64,000 nucleotides of DNA. It comes from Diplolepis rosae. Taxonomy: Eukaryota > Arthropoda > Insecta > Hymenoptera > Diplolepididae. The position numbers were made by a program, and so were the translations under genes. The stretch spans positions 3,812,501 through 3,876,500 of the forward strand of contig JAPYXD010000608.1 of NCBI GenBank assembly GCA_030998225.1, read 5' to 3'. The notes under the pieces were generated by a model. That model was given only the letters and a program-made list of their open reading frames with translations, was not told the DNA's origin and ran no database searches. Below are positions 33,157 through 44,815 of this stretch, piece by piece (positions within the stretch are counted from its first letter, which is position 1; the number at the start of each line of letters is the position of its first letter).

Positions 33157-36100
33157 GACCGGTCTGCACTGCCTCTCAACCTTCCGTGACCGAAGGAAAA
33201 TCCGATTTAGACATCAAGATTAGTATCGGATGCGCTTCGAGAGTCCCGGGCCCGACAACAACCACGACAGTTCTCGCAACGATTGACATGCCGGAATTTA
33301 GAGGCGTGAACATGTCTGGCATCGATGAGTTTGACTCCTTAGTTAGCGATCGGATCGTCGATGAGATAGGTTTTAAAGACGATGTAAAGGATCTCGGAAA
33401 TTTAGGAATTATAGATCGGGAAAAACCTCGTGAACTCCCGCATAGGCCTGTAGATTTTGAAGACGATAGCGGGGAGCCCACGAATACCCATGAGAATAAG
33501 GAACTTTGGAGACAGGGTCAGGAATTCGTAGCCGAAGAGAATACCCAGATCACTGTCCAAGCTCTCGTACATAGAGCGGACGATGCCGAAAGACCTCCCA
33601 GTCTTAAGACCTTGGTAGAGAAGACTAGGCCAGACACGGCTCTTTCAACTCCGAATAACCGGGATGAAGTTATTGCGGGGGAGCCACCTCACTCGGACTC
33701 ATTAGATTTTGTTGAGATTGAGTTCCGTCAGAGTGAGGGTCTGGAGACTGAATTTAATAGTGGCATCGTCCCTACCGACGAAGTTCGCGGTAGAATACAT
33801 CTAGCCGTGGAGGTAGGATCGGTCACCCTAGATGCTTTGTACGACCCGGGATCCACTAGGACCTTCGTAAGAAGTAAAGTGGGTCGGGAGATTTTGGACA
33901 ATACCGGGAAACAGCTGGACAGGTCGCATAGATCCATGATGATAGTGGCTAACGGATCTATGCAGGTTATCGAGGGAAAAGTCGAGCTACCACTGACCAT
34001 TGAAGAGGTAACTCGGCTTTGTGAGGTTAGATTTGCAGAGCACCTCGATACCGAGATGATCTTGGGGTTGGACGCTCAGGCCGAATTTGAAATGTATTTC
34101 GGATCTAGGTTGAAGAAGGTCTTCATGCCTGACGCATCCGGAAGACACAACCCTTTAAAGACGTGGTTGGTTGAAGAGGAGGGTTGCGGTGCGATCGCGG
34201 ACTTGTCAGATGAGGAACAGGCGAGGCTAAAAGAAGTAGTAGACAGGAAGCTTCCGCCTAGGGTTGAGGGTCAGCTAAAAGCTACTCACCTGGCAACGTA
34301 CCACATTGACGTTCAGGGGCACCCTCCCATTAAACAACGTTACCGAGTAGTGTCTCCAAATGTCCAAGAGGCCATGTACAAAGAGGTAGATCGGGTGTTG
34401 GCCGAAGGCGTTATTAAGGAGTCCTTTAGCGAGTGGTCAACACCGATCGTCATGGCAAGGAAGGCAAATGGTGGCTATCGCCTTTGCCTGGATTTCAGAA
34501 AACTTAATGCGGTTTCGAAGAAGGATGCCTATCCGATACCGTATATGTCGGACATCCTGAAACAGCTGAAAGCGTTAAAATACATTTCGACGATAGATTT
34601 AAGTTCCGCGTTTAACCAAATCCCTCTAGACGAAGCGTGTCAGGAGTACACCGCGTTCACCGTACCGGGCAGGGGATTATTTCAGTTTGTGAGGATGCCT
34701 TTCGGACTCTCGAACGCGCCGGCCACGTTCCAAAGATTAATCGACCGTGTGATAGGCCCGGAACTTAGACCGCACGCATTCTGTTATTTAGACGATATCA
34801 TTGTCGTTACCGAGACATTTGAGGAGCATTTGAAGTGGCTTGAGGCCGTTTTAGAGAAGATTACGCAAGCCAATTTGACTGTAAACCCGGAAAAGTGTGA
34901 ATTTTGTCGTTCCGAGGTAAAGTATCTAGGTTATGTCGTGAACAGAGATGGCTTAAGCGTGAATTCGGAAAAGACTGAACCGATTTTATCCTACCCGGCC
35001 CCGAAGAATATTAAGCAGTTAAGACGTTTTATAGGCTTAGCTTCGTGGTACCGGCGATTTATTCCGGAATTTGCTGTTGTTGCCGAGCCGTTGAGGCGGT
35101 TATTTAGGTCGAATGTCAAGTGGCATTGGGGCGAGGAGCAACAGCAAGCGCTCAACTCGCTAAAAGGAGCCTTGACGAGCGCGCCAATCTTGGTATTTCC
35201 GAGTTTTAAAGACATTGTAGCGAACCCTTTCCACCTACAGACCGACGCGAGTAACACCGGTCTAGGAGTTGTCTTGACCCAGGTGCAAGATGGGGAGGAG
35301 CGCGTGATCTCCTTTGCGAGTCGTACTCTGCTAGCGGCCGAGAGAAATTACTCGGTAACCGAAAGGGAGTGCCTGGCTGTCGTGTGGGGAATCCGCAAGT
35401 TTCGGGAGTACCTTGCAGGCTTCTCCTTCAAGGTTATAACCGACCATAGCAGCCTCAAATGGCTGAACAACTTGCGGAATCCCACGGGGAGACTAGCCAG
35501 GTGGTCCCTAGAGCTTCTCGAGTACGATTTTGAGATTATTCACCGCCAAGGAGCGCTCCATCACGTCCCAGATGCCCTGTCGAGGATCACAGAGGATGAA
35601 GAGATACCGATCTCATCCGCCTGTGATACAAGCGACTCCTGGTATAAGCGTCGCGTCGCAGCTGTCCTGGAGAGGCCTTGGATCTTCCCAGATTGGAAGG
35701 TGGAAGACCAGAGGCTCTACAGGCATAGGCCAAGCGGGATGACCGATCCACTCATCCCGGACCTGGACGCGTGGAAGCTTGTGGTGCCCGAGGAGCAGAG
35801 GATAGCGGTTTTAAAAGAGGCTCACTCGGAACCACAAGCGGGCCATTTGGGGGTCGAAAAGACCTACCATCGGCTGTCGCTTCGCTACTACTGGCCAGGG
35901 ATCTACGCGGATGTAGCGAGATTTGTGAGACAATGCGACCCCTGCCAGAGGTCGAAGGTCGAACAGGACCGACCGGCTGGCTTGATGGGGCAGCGCATTG
36001 TCGAGCAACCCTGGACGGTGGTGGCGAGCGACGTGATGGGCCCTTTCCCACGCAGCAAGAGTGGCCATAAATACGTCTTGGTCTTCCAAGACCTATTCAC

Positions 36101-36854
36101 GAAATGGGTGGAAGTGATGCCAATCAGGACTGCCAACGGACCCACGATCAAATGACAGTTTGAGGACCTGGTCGTGTCGCGTTGGGGTGCCCCGGAAGTT
36201 GTCCATACGGACAATGGCACCGAGTTCTCTAACCGCCTGATTGAGCAGACGTGCAAGGGCCTGGGTATTGTTCATACTACTAGTCCGGTGTATCATGCCC
36301 AGGCAAATCCCACTGAGAGGGTCAATCGGGTATTGAAAACTATGATTGTGGCCTTTCTCATGGATGATCATAAGGAGTGGGACCTACACTTGCACGAGTT
36401 CCGGTTCGCTTACAATACCGCGGTTCACGGATCCCTTAGGGTAACGCCGGCATTTTTGAATTTCGGTAGGGAGCCTTTGCCATATCGTTTGTTGCGTAAC
36501 GAAGTAGAGATGAAGCAACAGCGGTGTGCCCCGGAACCCTCGGAGTGGCTAGAAAGAGTGAAAAAATTGAGCCATCTCCGAGACTTGATCACGAAGAATC
36601 TAGATCGCGCTTATGAGACCCAGGCCAAATACTACAACAAGCACCGACGTGAAAGACATTTTAAGGTTGGTGATTTGGTCCTTAAACGCGAGCGAGTTTT
36701 GTCGAGTAAGGAAAAGGACATCGCGGCGAAATTGTCGGACAAATTTTCCGGGCCATATAAGGTGGTGCGACGATTATCCCCGGTGGTCTTCCGTCTGGTG
36801 GACTCCAGAGGAAAATACGCGGGTAAGGAGCACATCAGGCACCTGAAACCCTAA
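33126..36854 (+). pseudogene. pol: pol polyprotein (protease, reverse transcriptase, RNase H, integrase), one in-frame stop
   Basis: Domains in order are as follows. Aspartic protease with ALYDPGSTRTF at about codon 235 (DPG in place of the usual DSG/DTG). Reverse transcriptase with LCLDFRKLNAVS, TIDLSSAFNQIPL, RMPFGLSNAPATFQRL and the catalytic FCYLDDIIV at about codon 552. RNase H with LQTDASNTGLGVVL. Integrase with an HHCC finger (GHLGVEKTYHRL...CDPCQRSK) and a DDE core (ASDVMGPF, HTDNGTEFSN, PTERVNRVLK). The C-terminal IN domain includes HFKVGDLVLKRERVL and FSGPYKVVRRLSPVVFRLVD. A TGA at 36153-36155 cuts the integrase between the first and second D. PR-RT-RH-IN order defines Ty3/gypsy. 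Confidence 0.95.
33132..33138 (+). promoter_or_regulatory. Candidate -1 ribosomal frameshift heptamer GGGAAAC
   Basis: In gag phase the bases read TCG GGA AAC, so G|GGA|AAC fits the X XXY YYZ slippery consensus. It lies inside the gag-pol overlap (the pol frame opens after a stop at 33123-33125, and gag stops at 33154-33156). Pol lies in the -1 frame, as required. Confidence 0.6.
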
Positions 36855-37022
36855 GTCGCCAGCGATGATCAGAAGGAGGGCGAACCCTCAACTAAGCCCT
36901 CAACTAACCCTCATGATTTTGCCCAAAGGTAGCACGAGTAATGTAGGTTCCCCTGCCCCTTTTTCTTTCAGCTTCCGAGTCACCCTGCTGGGCGCCCAGC
37001 TCCCACACTGGAGGAAGCGGCT
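36855..37022 (+). promoter_or_regulatory. pol-ORF3 spacer with a strong splice-acceptor-like tract
   Basis: CCCCTTTTTCTTTCAG ends at 36971, a textbook polypyrimidine tract plus AG. ORF3 frame is open from the next base (CTT CCG AGT) into the ATG at 37023. A spliced subgenomic mRNA for ORF3 is plausible. The gag-located GTAAGT donor at 31605 would not join in ORF3 frame. Confidence 0.4.
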
Positions 37023-37499
37023 ATGGCTGGCCCCTTCGACCCTTTTCCAGGGCGGCCGACCCCGACGCAGCAGATCCGTGAGCCGACTCCAAAGTTGGAC
37101 CGACAGATCTTGGACGAGGCGCGATGGCAGGGAATTCTATCAAGGGACCTGACCAGGGAGGAGTGGCTGCGCCAGGGGGCCCCTAAGCCAAGGCCCAACT
37201 ACGCACTGCCCCGCAAGGCATGCTGGGCATGCGGGGCCAGGGGCCACAAACGGGGTTCCCCGGATTGCCGCCAGCCGAATGTGGTGGTCTGTTTCGGCTG
37301 CGGCGAGCCGAGGAAGACGAAGGCCACTTGCCCCACGTGCTCGAAGCTCTGGGAGTCCGATGAGGTCCTGGCGAGCAGAAGAAGGGCCAAGCCTGGCCAG
37401 TACCTCGTCCGGCGCCCAGAGATAGTGGCTGCTCACCAGAAGGCGATCCACGACGCCGGCTGGCGCCATGGCACCACCCGCCGTAGGACCGAAGAGTAG
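37023..37499 (+). CDS. Third ORF of the gypsy element: zinc-knuckle protein
   Basis: 158 residues, start MAGPFDPFPGRP. A double cysteine cluster lies in the middle, CWACGARGHKRGSPDC followed by CFGCGEPRKTKATCPTC. The first is close to a CCHC zinc knuckle, and the second is an all-cysteine variant. The protein is basic, and no signal peptide or membrane segment is seen, so it is not an envelope protein despite its position after pol. Binding of RNA or DNA is inferred from the knuckles. The frame is intact, unlike gag and pol. It could be a duplicated and diverged gag nucleocapsid. Confidence 0.75.
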   Translation: MAGPFDPFPGRPTPTQQIREPTPKLDRQILDEARWQGILSRDLTREEWLRQGAPKPRPNYALPRKACWACGARGHKRGSPDCRQPNVVVCFGCGEPRKTKATCPTCSKLWESDEVLASRRRAKPGQYLVRRPEIVAAHQKAIHDAGWRHGTTRRRTEE

Positions 37500-38308
37500 G
37501 AGCCGGGAAAGTTCCCCCCCTTTTTTTTGTTGTTTCGGTGACGGCTTCTAAGCCCAGTACGGGTGAAGGGGAAGAGACTTAATAAAGAATGTATTTTTCG
37601 GACTCATTGCTGTTGTTCTTGGCGGGGTCCGGGGGTGTGTCTTGCCTAATGCTGTCTCATAGTCCAGGAAGGCTAAGATTAGGGTGATTTTAGCTTAATC
37701 TAAGGGATGTTTGAATTACGTAAGCTGGTAGTGATGGTACAGGTTAAGATCTGAGCCCAAAGTTTTGAGTAGTGATAGGAGTTTTAGGGTCTATACTTAA
37801 GACTTATTAAGACTGGAAAAATGAAGTAATAAGAGAGATGACCCGGAAGTTGACCCTAACCTAAGGAATCTTCCGAGCAGAATCACCGGTTTCTAGGTAA
37901 CGTATACCCGATTACTTAACTGCTGTGCTTTTTTTTGATTTTGCCTTTTATGATTTTGCCCATGCAGTTTTATAATGATTTTGCTTAGGCAGTTTTGTTA
38001 TGATTTTTGCTTTTATGATTTTGCCTTTTATTATAATTTTTGGCATGTGTTATTGTTGATTTCTTAGGCCTATGATTTTGGTGGGATCGGAACCAGTGTG
38101 GCTCCTGACCCATGCTTTGATTATTTTTCTTTTGCTTGTTTTGTGCTTTATGTCTATTTTGATTTGGAGCTTATTGCCTTTGTTTTTGCTTCCGAGTGCT
38201 CACGGGAGAGGCGAAGTGCGCCCCGGGGTTTGTTTTTTTTTGTTTTCGGGTCCTTCATGTTGTTTTGAACTTGCCAGGGGAAGCTCACGCAACCTGTAGT
38301 CCCCGGTT
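37500..38308. other. 3' untranslated part of the gypsy element
   Basis: No gene is supported. 37930-38060 holds several copies of TGATTTTGCC(TTTTA)-type words, a short degenerate tandem repeat. AATAAAG at 37581 could be a polyadenylation signal. Confidence 0.5.
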
Positions 38309-38321
38309 AAGGTGGGGGGAG
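38309..38321 (+). promoter_or_regulatory. Polypurine tract
   Basis: AAGGTGGGGGGAG lies directly before the 3' LTR, the expected primer for plus-strand synthesis; one T interrupts it. Confidence 0.75.
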
Positions 38322-38322
38322 T

Positions 38323-39746
38323 TGTGACGTGGTAAATTTTAACCGTCACAAGGAAAAATGTTTAATTTAATAAACTCACCGGTGACAGGTGGGGTTATGT
38401 CTCCGGGGAAAAAGTCGTGAGACGAGAGCCCGCACATCGTCGTCACCCGAGAGCACTCGAAACACACTTTCGCGCACCACACGCACTCACGCTTCCTGTC
38501 CTGTCTGTTTCATGAGCATTACGAAGACAACAGCACCGGAGGACAGCACCGTTGGAGACGAGACACTACCGGCTACCGAGTCAACGTAAACACTGGCCGC
38601 CATGCCGAGTTTCGAGCCACGATGGATCGACGCTTCGATTATCACCATCATCGATCGTTCGAGAGCGACACACCAGACGACCAGATGCCACCACGTGACC
38701 CGGAAAATGTACCCTAGGGCGCATAGACCCTGGGGCTTGATATGAAACATATTTGATATTTAGCATCTTGGACATTTGGTGATGCTAAATTTGTGAGGTT
38801 TGACGGAGATGAACACTGATTATAATGGTGTCATCGTGTTACACGCGCCGTCTATTGTAAATAATAGAACCGCGTGTTGAAGAAAGTTATTTGCCCAGGG
38901 CAATTTTTATACTAGGCACGAGTTGCCTCTTCATCTAATGGATGTTGGACATGTGACCTGTTTCCGGGTCCATGATTGGGTCACGCGTGTAATTCGTGGG
39001 GCAGGTCGGGAATTCTGTCAGCGTCGCGTCGGCCATCGTCACTCTCGTCCTGCGACTCTAAGTGACAAGTGACGCCATTTCTCTCCCAAAGGAAATTTTG
39101 AGTCCGGGGTTTTTCTGCTACTACGAAAATGGAAGGAGAATTCGTGTTGAGATTCGATCCAGTTCTAAACGACATTGTGCAGGTAGCGTGAGTGGTTTTA
39201 TTAAACTTTTCCTCTTGGCAAGTGGCTCGGGACTCCGAGCACATGTAGAAATTGACTTGAACATTTTATGGCGTCGGTCACCTGCACCGCAGCCACTTCG
39301 CCTCTCTTCTCTCTCTTGTTCGCGAGTGCTCTTCCGTCCGTACCAGTGATTTTATTTGATGTTCAGACCGGAAAGAAAATTGATTATATAAAATAAAGTA
39401 GTAGTAGATTCTGGTTTTCCCGGGTGGTGACGCGCGCCAGTAGGTTAAACCCGCCATATTGTCGCGCGACTCGGAAAGTTCCGAGATTTGTATCATTTTG
39501 TTTACTGATTTTGATTTTTGATTTTTATTATTCACATCCAGTTTTATTTTATATCGAGTCTTATTTACTTGCAATAAAACCTGTTAAACGATTTCACCTT
39601 ATTTGATCAAATTTTGGCTTTCATTATTTACCCGGTAATGTGTTGTGACCTTTTGACCCCGCCTTGTGTTGGTTAATTTCGAGTCTCATTACTGTTGGAA
39701 TAAATTTTGTCGCTAACCGGAGTGACTGGCGCTCAACGAAGAAATC
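38323..39746 (+). repeat. 3' LTR of the gypsy element
   Basis: 1424 bp, starts TGTGACGTGG. It contains a TATA-type promoter (39383) and AATAAA (39573). 39038-39346 (309 bp) has no counterpart in the 5' LTR, which instead has an unrelated 153 bp there. It ends GAAATC before ATGTT. Confidence 0.9.
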
Positions 39747-39751
39747 ATGTT

Positions 39752-40480
39752 TCAGATAAAAAAGACGATGACTGTGAATGGTGTGAATTTATTTGTATGA
39801 TGCTTATGTGTTATGTATGTCTACACAAACTAGTGTGACGAATCTCCGAATTAAAACAATTTATGAAGTCAAATTCATATTAATTTGAATTTAAGAAATA
39901 TTTCTTAAATTTCAAAACACGTTTATCCATATCAATAACATCTTTTTGGCACAAATCTCTAACTTGCCATAAGAAATATTATCGTTCTTTTGCATCCATT
40001 ATTACTCAAAACACTTTACTACTTGTCCATTTCAAACAGTAAATCACATCTTTGGAGCAAATAATTATTTAATCCTACCAAAAATGATCTCCTCATTTCA
40101 AAGAAATATTTCTCTCAATTTACAATACTCTCATTGCAAACAAGGAATCATATATTAGAATGGAAAACAAATTTACTCGAACCAATGCAAATTTTTTTAA
40201 ATTAATCCATTGTTTCTTTGATCATGCATCACATTATTTTACATTAAAGAATTTATTTCTCTTATCAAATAATTGTGTTGCTACATAATGTTAATAACAT
40301 ATTTATATCATCTAATAAAAATTTAATATTACTAAAAAAACCATTTTTTTGCTTTAATTATTAATTTTTTAAAGAAAATAAAAATATTTCTTTGATCTAA
40401 AAAATATGTATTCGTCACCGCATCCAGCTCAGCCATTTATTTGAATCAAAGAAATATTCTTTGATTCAAATATTCTTTTT
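39752..40480. other. No feature recognised
   Basis: A+T-rich spacer. A weak match of 39770-39830 (GAATGGTGTGAATTTATTTG) to 51690-51745 hints at an old dispersed repeat. Confidence 0.5.
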
Positions 40481-40486
40481 TCTCAG

Positions 40487-40565
40487 TGTACTTTACGCTA
40501 GATTCACGCTAGGTTTACGCTATGTTTACTGGAGCGTAAACCTAGCGTTCAGCCGATTCACTAAG
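40487..40565. repeat. Small palindromic element, CGCTAGGTTTACGCT arms
   Basis: CGCTAGGTTTACGCT (40507-40521) is perfectly complementary to AGCGTAAACCTAGCG (40533-40547), followed by GTTCAGC..TTCACTA. A related layout occurs at 46985-47060. Confidence 0.7.
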
Positions 40566-40831
40566 ATGAAAAAACATATAAATAGTAGAACATTTTCTAA
40601 GTCCAAAATTAATATTAAGAATATTGAATGGTTAAGAAGTTGCTTAAACCATATTTTGCTTAAACAATTGAATTACAAAACAATTGTAAGATCAACTTTG
40701 CAAAAAAATTCTTATATTTATTTATTGTTAAATATTTTCTTATTATTCCAAAAAAACTCAATCAGTGTGCGCGTTTTACAACGAATCACCTTCATTAACA
40801 CATTTAGTTCAGAAACTTTAACAGAAAAATA

Positions 40832-41065
40832 GCCTGATCAGCGCCCAACTATTTCCCGACTATTAATTTTGACAAAACAAAACGCTAACTAGCTCCTGAC
40901 CAATACCGAGTAAAACTTCGTCAACAAAAATAACTCGACAAGTCCCCAACCAGTTCCCGACTAGGAAATTTGTCAGTAAAATAATCTGACTAGCCCCTAA
41001 ACAATCTCCGACCAGGGAATTCGTCAAAAAAAGTAACCCAACTAGCCCCCGACTCTAGCGCCTAT
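40832..41065. repeat. Tandem repeat, about 51-bp unit, four and a half copies
   Basis: Units follow the pattern CTGACTAGCCCCTAACCA, TTCCCGACTAGG, AATTTGTCA, AAAATAA with many differences. The C-rich half makes it stand out from the A+T-rich background. Non-coding. Confidence 0.7.
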
Positions 41066-43435
41066 CTTTGACTGTGTCCAAGTGAGGTTATTTCTGCATG
41101 AGTTCTTATTTGAATTTGAATTTCTTTTTGATTTTATTGCTTTGGCAGTGAAACAATTATTAAAATTTTCATTCATAATTGTCAAATACAAATTATCTTG
41201 ATGATTTATGTGTACTATAAATCTTCATTCATGTCAAATATGCTGGGAATTTTAACACTTGATTAATTTGGAATTCCTAGCATGACATAGCAGTTCCGAG
41301 GGACACCATAATAATTATATTAGTTCTTATGATAATTAACGCGCATTATTATCTACACAAATGTTTACATTTAAAAAATTGTACATTTTAATAACTGTCC
41401 GCGCTAAACTCTAGTAACCATAACTTTATAAAATAAGAATAATTATAAACGAAATTAATTTAAGTATAAAGTAATTGCGTGAATAAATAAAAATTTTACT
41501 ATATATGTTGGTACGAAGCATAAAAATTACTATTAAATAATGAGATGAATTGAAAAATTGAATCATAAATATTCGCCTTTTTAAAAATTTTAATATCACC
41601 AAATCGATTTTATTGAGCTCTACATTTTCTGATATGTTGTTGATAATACTATACATGAATTAATACATCAATAATGAAATACGTACCGAAGCTCTTTGTA
41701 TGTAGTATTATGGTATCTTGACCTGCTCAATGCAAACACAAAGAAAGGCTACTGCACCTATTCATGGTTTTCAATGGGGAATATCAAGTTTTTTTTTATA
41801 AAAAATATTATTTATTAGTTGTAAACGTGCAATCTTTGCAAATGAATCACATGGAAATTGTTCAATAAGTATAATTATTATAAATTTTTCATAAGATCAA
41901 AATTTAACGTATTTTTCAGAAAGTTTAATTTTAATAATTTCAATAATTTTCTCAGATTTTCATAACTATAACACAAAAATAAGATATTTTGAGATATTTA
42001 TATAAGCAGATCAATTTCCTTCTAACCAAGGAGATTTTCAACAATAAGTAGTCTTCAGTTATTATATCTAATTAATATTCAACACGTGGATGTCTTACGT
42101 CGACAACCTTGAATTTCCCCATCTATCGCAGGTATATTGAATACTAATATAAATGGAGAAATTGATTAATTAATTACAATTTTAAATGCAAATCAATAGT
42201 GATATCTTACAAGGGTACAAAGAAACAATTGAATAATTTTAGGAGACAGAGATTATCTCAAAAAGAAACATCTACAGTCAATATCATTCTTGGTTGAAGA
42301 ATATTTATTATTACATATTTAATTTTTCTAAATTCAAAATAAATTAGCATTAGGTGAAAAAAATTACATTAATTGCCATATATCTGAAAATTATTTATAC
42401 AAATAGAATTTTATAGATAATTTGAAATCAATGTAAGTAATCAAATATTATTTGATATGTATAATCTTATAATATTATAAGTATTAGATAACTGCATTGA
42501 GGATAAAGAAAAACAAGTGAAAAAGAAAGTTGTTCAACTGCTCAATATGATTTATCAATAAAGATATTCGAGAGTAAACTTAAATACCTATATTTTCAGT
42601 TTCGAGATAAAGGTATTAGAAACTGGTAGAATTTTTTGTCGATTTAAATGTAATTTGTATCTCTGGCCAAAGTTCATGATTTTAGAACACGACAGTATGT
42701 AGCTTAGGAAGTATATTTTTCTATCAAAGAGCATATGGGTTGTAAAATGTCATGAAATTATTCTTACTCGAAGAGAACGTATTTTCCTGTCAGAGGCAAT
42801 GCTTAAAATGCAGAAATTAAAACTAACACAGCAAGTATTCAAGTTATTTTAGAAAAAACTTAAAACGTGAAATTAATGAAAAACAACACTCAGTATGCAA
42901 TTAAAAATATCAAACTTTTTGAAACATTTAAAATTCCATTTCCAGTCACAGAAAAATGTGTGGAAAGTGGAAAAAAAACACATTTTTAATTGCTAGAAAC
43001 ATTTTAGTTATCGATGGGATGCGCTAGAAACGTGATTTTAACTTTCTAATTGAAATAAAGTTTCGTAGAAATGACAGAAATTGGAGAAAATAAAATGAAC
43101 ATTTTAAAGAAGTGGTTAATTTAACATTCACATTTTCTGAAAGACGCTAGTTGGCAGACGTTTGGCCTAAATTTTAAAAACTTTTCACTTGCATAATAAT
43201 CGTTACTTCGACCAGGAGTTATACAATTGCTAAGAGAAAGATAGATTTCGACGCTAATACAACAAATAAAGAAGGATGGGCTTCTTACGTGCAGACACAC
43301 TCGTAGATGTTTGATCATCATTCCGTAACGTGAAAGTTTAAAGATCTCTTTCTTCAATAACACCAGGACCGTGACATATCGGGCCAACAAAAACTATATT
43401 TATAAATTATAAATTAAACGCCAAACATCTAAGAT
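41066..43435. other. No feature recognised
   Basis: About 2.4 kb of A+T-rich sequence. Reading frames here are short and unlike any protein I know. Confidence 0.55.
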
Positions 43436-43437
43436 TG

Positions 43438-43860
43438 TACACGAAGAAAAATACTTTGAGTAATTTTACTCAACTTCTGATAAAAGTTAAGACATATGGA
43501 CAAGTTAAAAATTATTTAGTATTGTTGTAATTATTTGCGACGTACCAAGTGTTCAATAATGAATTATTACTCGTAGGACAATTATAAAAAACCGATCTTT
43601 TATACAATCGCGAAAATGCTAGAGCCCTTCGTTTATTCTACCCTAGGCTTCATTCGAGAGTTTGGTAAACCGTGAGTCGCAAGACTCATACCTATTCACG
43701 CAGGAACAAATGAAAGTAATCTGCGCCTTGGACACATATACAAATTTTCGAATTTCAGAAAAGTGTCGAATTTTCAACATACGTTATTATATTCAATAAT
43801 CGAAACCAATTACATAAATACAAAATTCAATTACAGTTTATTTTAGTAGAGATATGACTA
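43438..43860 (+). repeat. Dispersed repeat, copy A (partner 51017-51530)
   Basis: Both copies start with ACACG(A)AGAAAAATA-type sequence and share TACTCAACTTC, ATTATAAAAAACC, ATTCACGCAG and TAATCTGCGCCTTGG in order. They end at AATTACAGTTTATTTTAGTA. Copy B has about 80 bp extra. No frame is conserved. Confidence 0.75.
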
Positions 43861-43917
43861 GTCAATGAGAATTCCGACAGTGCAATAAATTTTTGTACAG
43901 TTTCAGTAAATACTATG

Positions 43918-44165
43918 ACTACAATAAGAATTTGTATTCCCATTCCATCTGAATCTTTTGTTAATTTTAAGATTTAAAAGCTATAGTCAATTTAGTGGAA
44001 AAAAGTAATTTTTCTTATTTAACACTTTCATGGCCAATCCTATTTTAGTCTAACAGTTCATATAATTTAATTGATAGTTTCACATAATCTAGTTATATAG
44101 ATTCTTTAAGTTAAATAAATTCTTGATTCGCTCGCTCGCTTAATCAAATTATTTTCCGTGTTGTA
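43918..44165 (+). repeat. Dispersed repeat, copy 1 (partner 47215-47425)
   Basis: AGAATTTGTATTCCCATTCC, ATCTGAATCTTTTGTTAATT, TATTTTAGTCTAACA and CATAATCTAGTTA recur in order at 47215-47425. Non-coding. Confidence 0.75.
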
Positions 44166-44394
44166 CGAAAGATTTTTAGTTAATTTCATTTCATGAAAAT
44201 TTTTTAATAATTATGTATATTTGTTAGAAAGTTCACGAATGGTTACTAAACGGATTTCTGCATTTTTAAAGGAGATGAATGTGATGGAGTTATTGCAGAA
44301 TAATTATTTTAAATTGATAAAAATGATTGATGAGCAAAATACACTTCCATTTATATTCTCAAAAACTTATCACTTAATGATCATAATTTTTTCT

Positions 44395-44815
44395 TAATTC
44401 ATTTATAATTACTTCCTTATTTTCCACTCAAGTTTTCAAAATTAAATTGATTTCATGAAAATTTGAACAGCAAAAGTCTTGATAAGTGTATTTCATAAAA
44501 TATATAAAAAAATCTACACAGAATTTAGATTTCAAATAAATTTATTAGGCATAATAATAATTTGGAATTTACAATTGTAAAAGACATGTTTTGGCAATGT
44601 ACAATACTGAAAATAAAAGAATCTTTTTGAATGTTTTTACACAAGATATTTTTCTATAACAATGCAGCTTTTTAATAATCGTATATATATATATATGTCA
44701 CTATATAAGAAGGTTTCAAATTTCATGTCTCAGCGTTATGAACGAGCGTATGCGTGCTTCGACGAGAGCGTATCGTCCTATGAATAAGTATAGTTATCAA
44801 GTTTATATATAAAGC
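44395..44815 (+). repeat. Dispersed repeat, copy 2 (partner 17107-17790)
   Basis: Colinear with 17107-17790, including GACGAGAGCGTATCGTCCTA. It lies about 230 bp after the 43918 repeat, so both may be pieces of one larger unclassified element. Confidence 0.75.

Larger units (their letters stand above)
18269..39746 (+). mobile_element. Ty3/gypsy LTR retrotransposon split by a nested hAT element
   Basis: The order is 5' LTR (18269-28650, containing the hAT), primer site (28751), gag (31210), pol (33126), a third ORF (37023), polypurine tract (38309) and 3' LTR (38323-39746). ATGTT precedes the 5' LTR (18264-18268) and follows the 3' LTR (39747-39751), a plausible 5-bp target duplication. Without the hAT the element is about 12.4 kb, long for gypsy. 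That comes from 1.4-kb LTRs and a 2.5-kb leader. Gag and pol carry one stop each, so this copy is recent but probably not autonomous. Confidence 0.92.

Noticed and set aside
40832..41065. CRISPR-like array
   Set aside because: The repeats are degenerate with no unique spacers, and the setting is eukaryotic; it is an ordinary tandem repeat.
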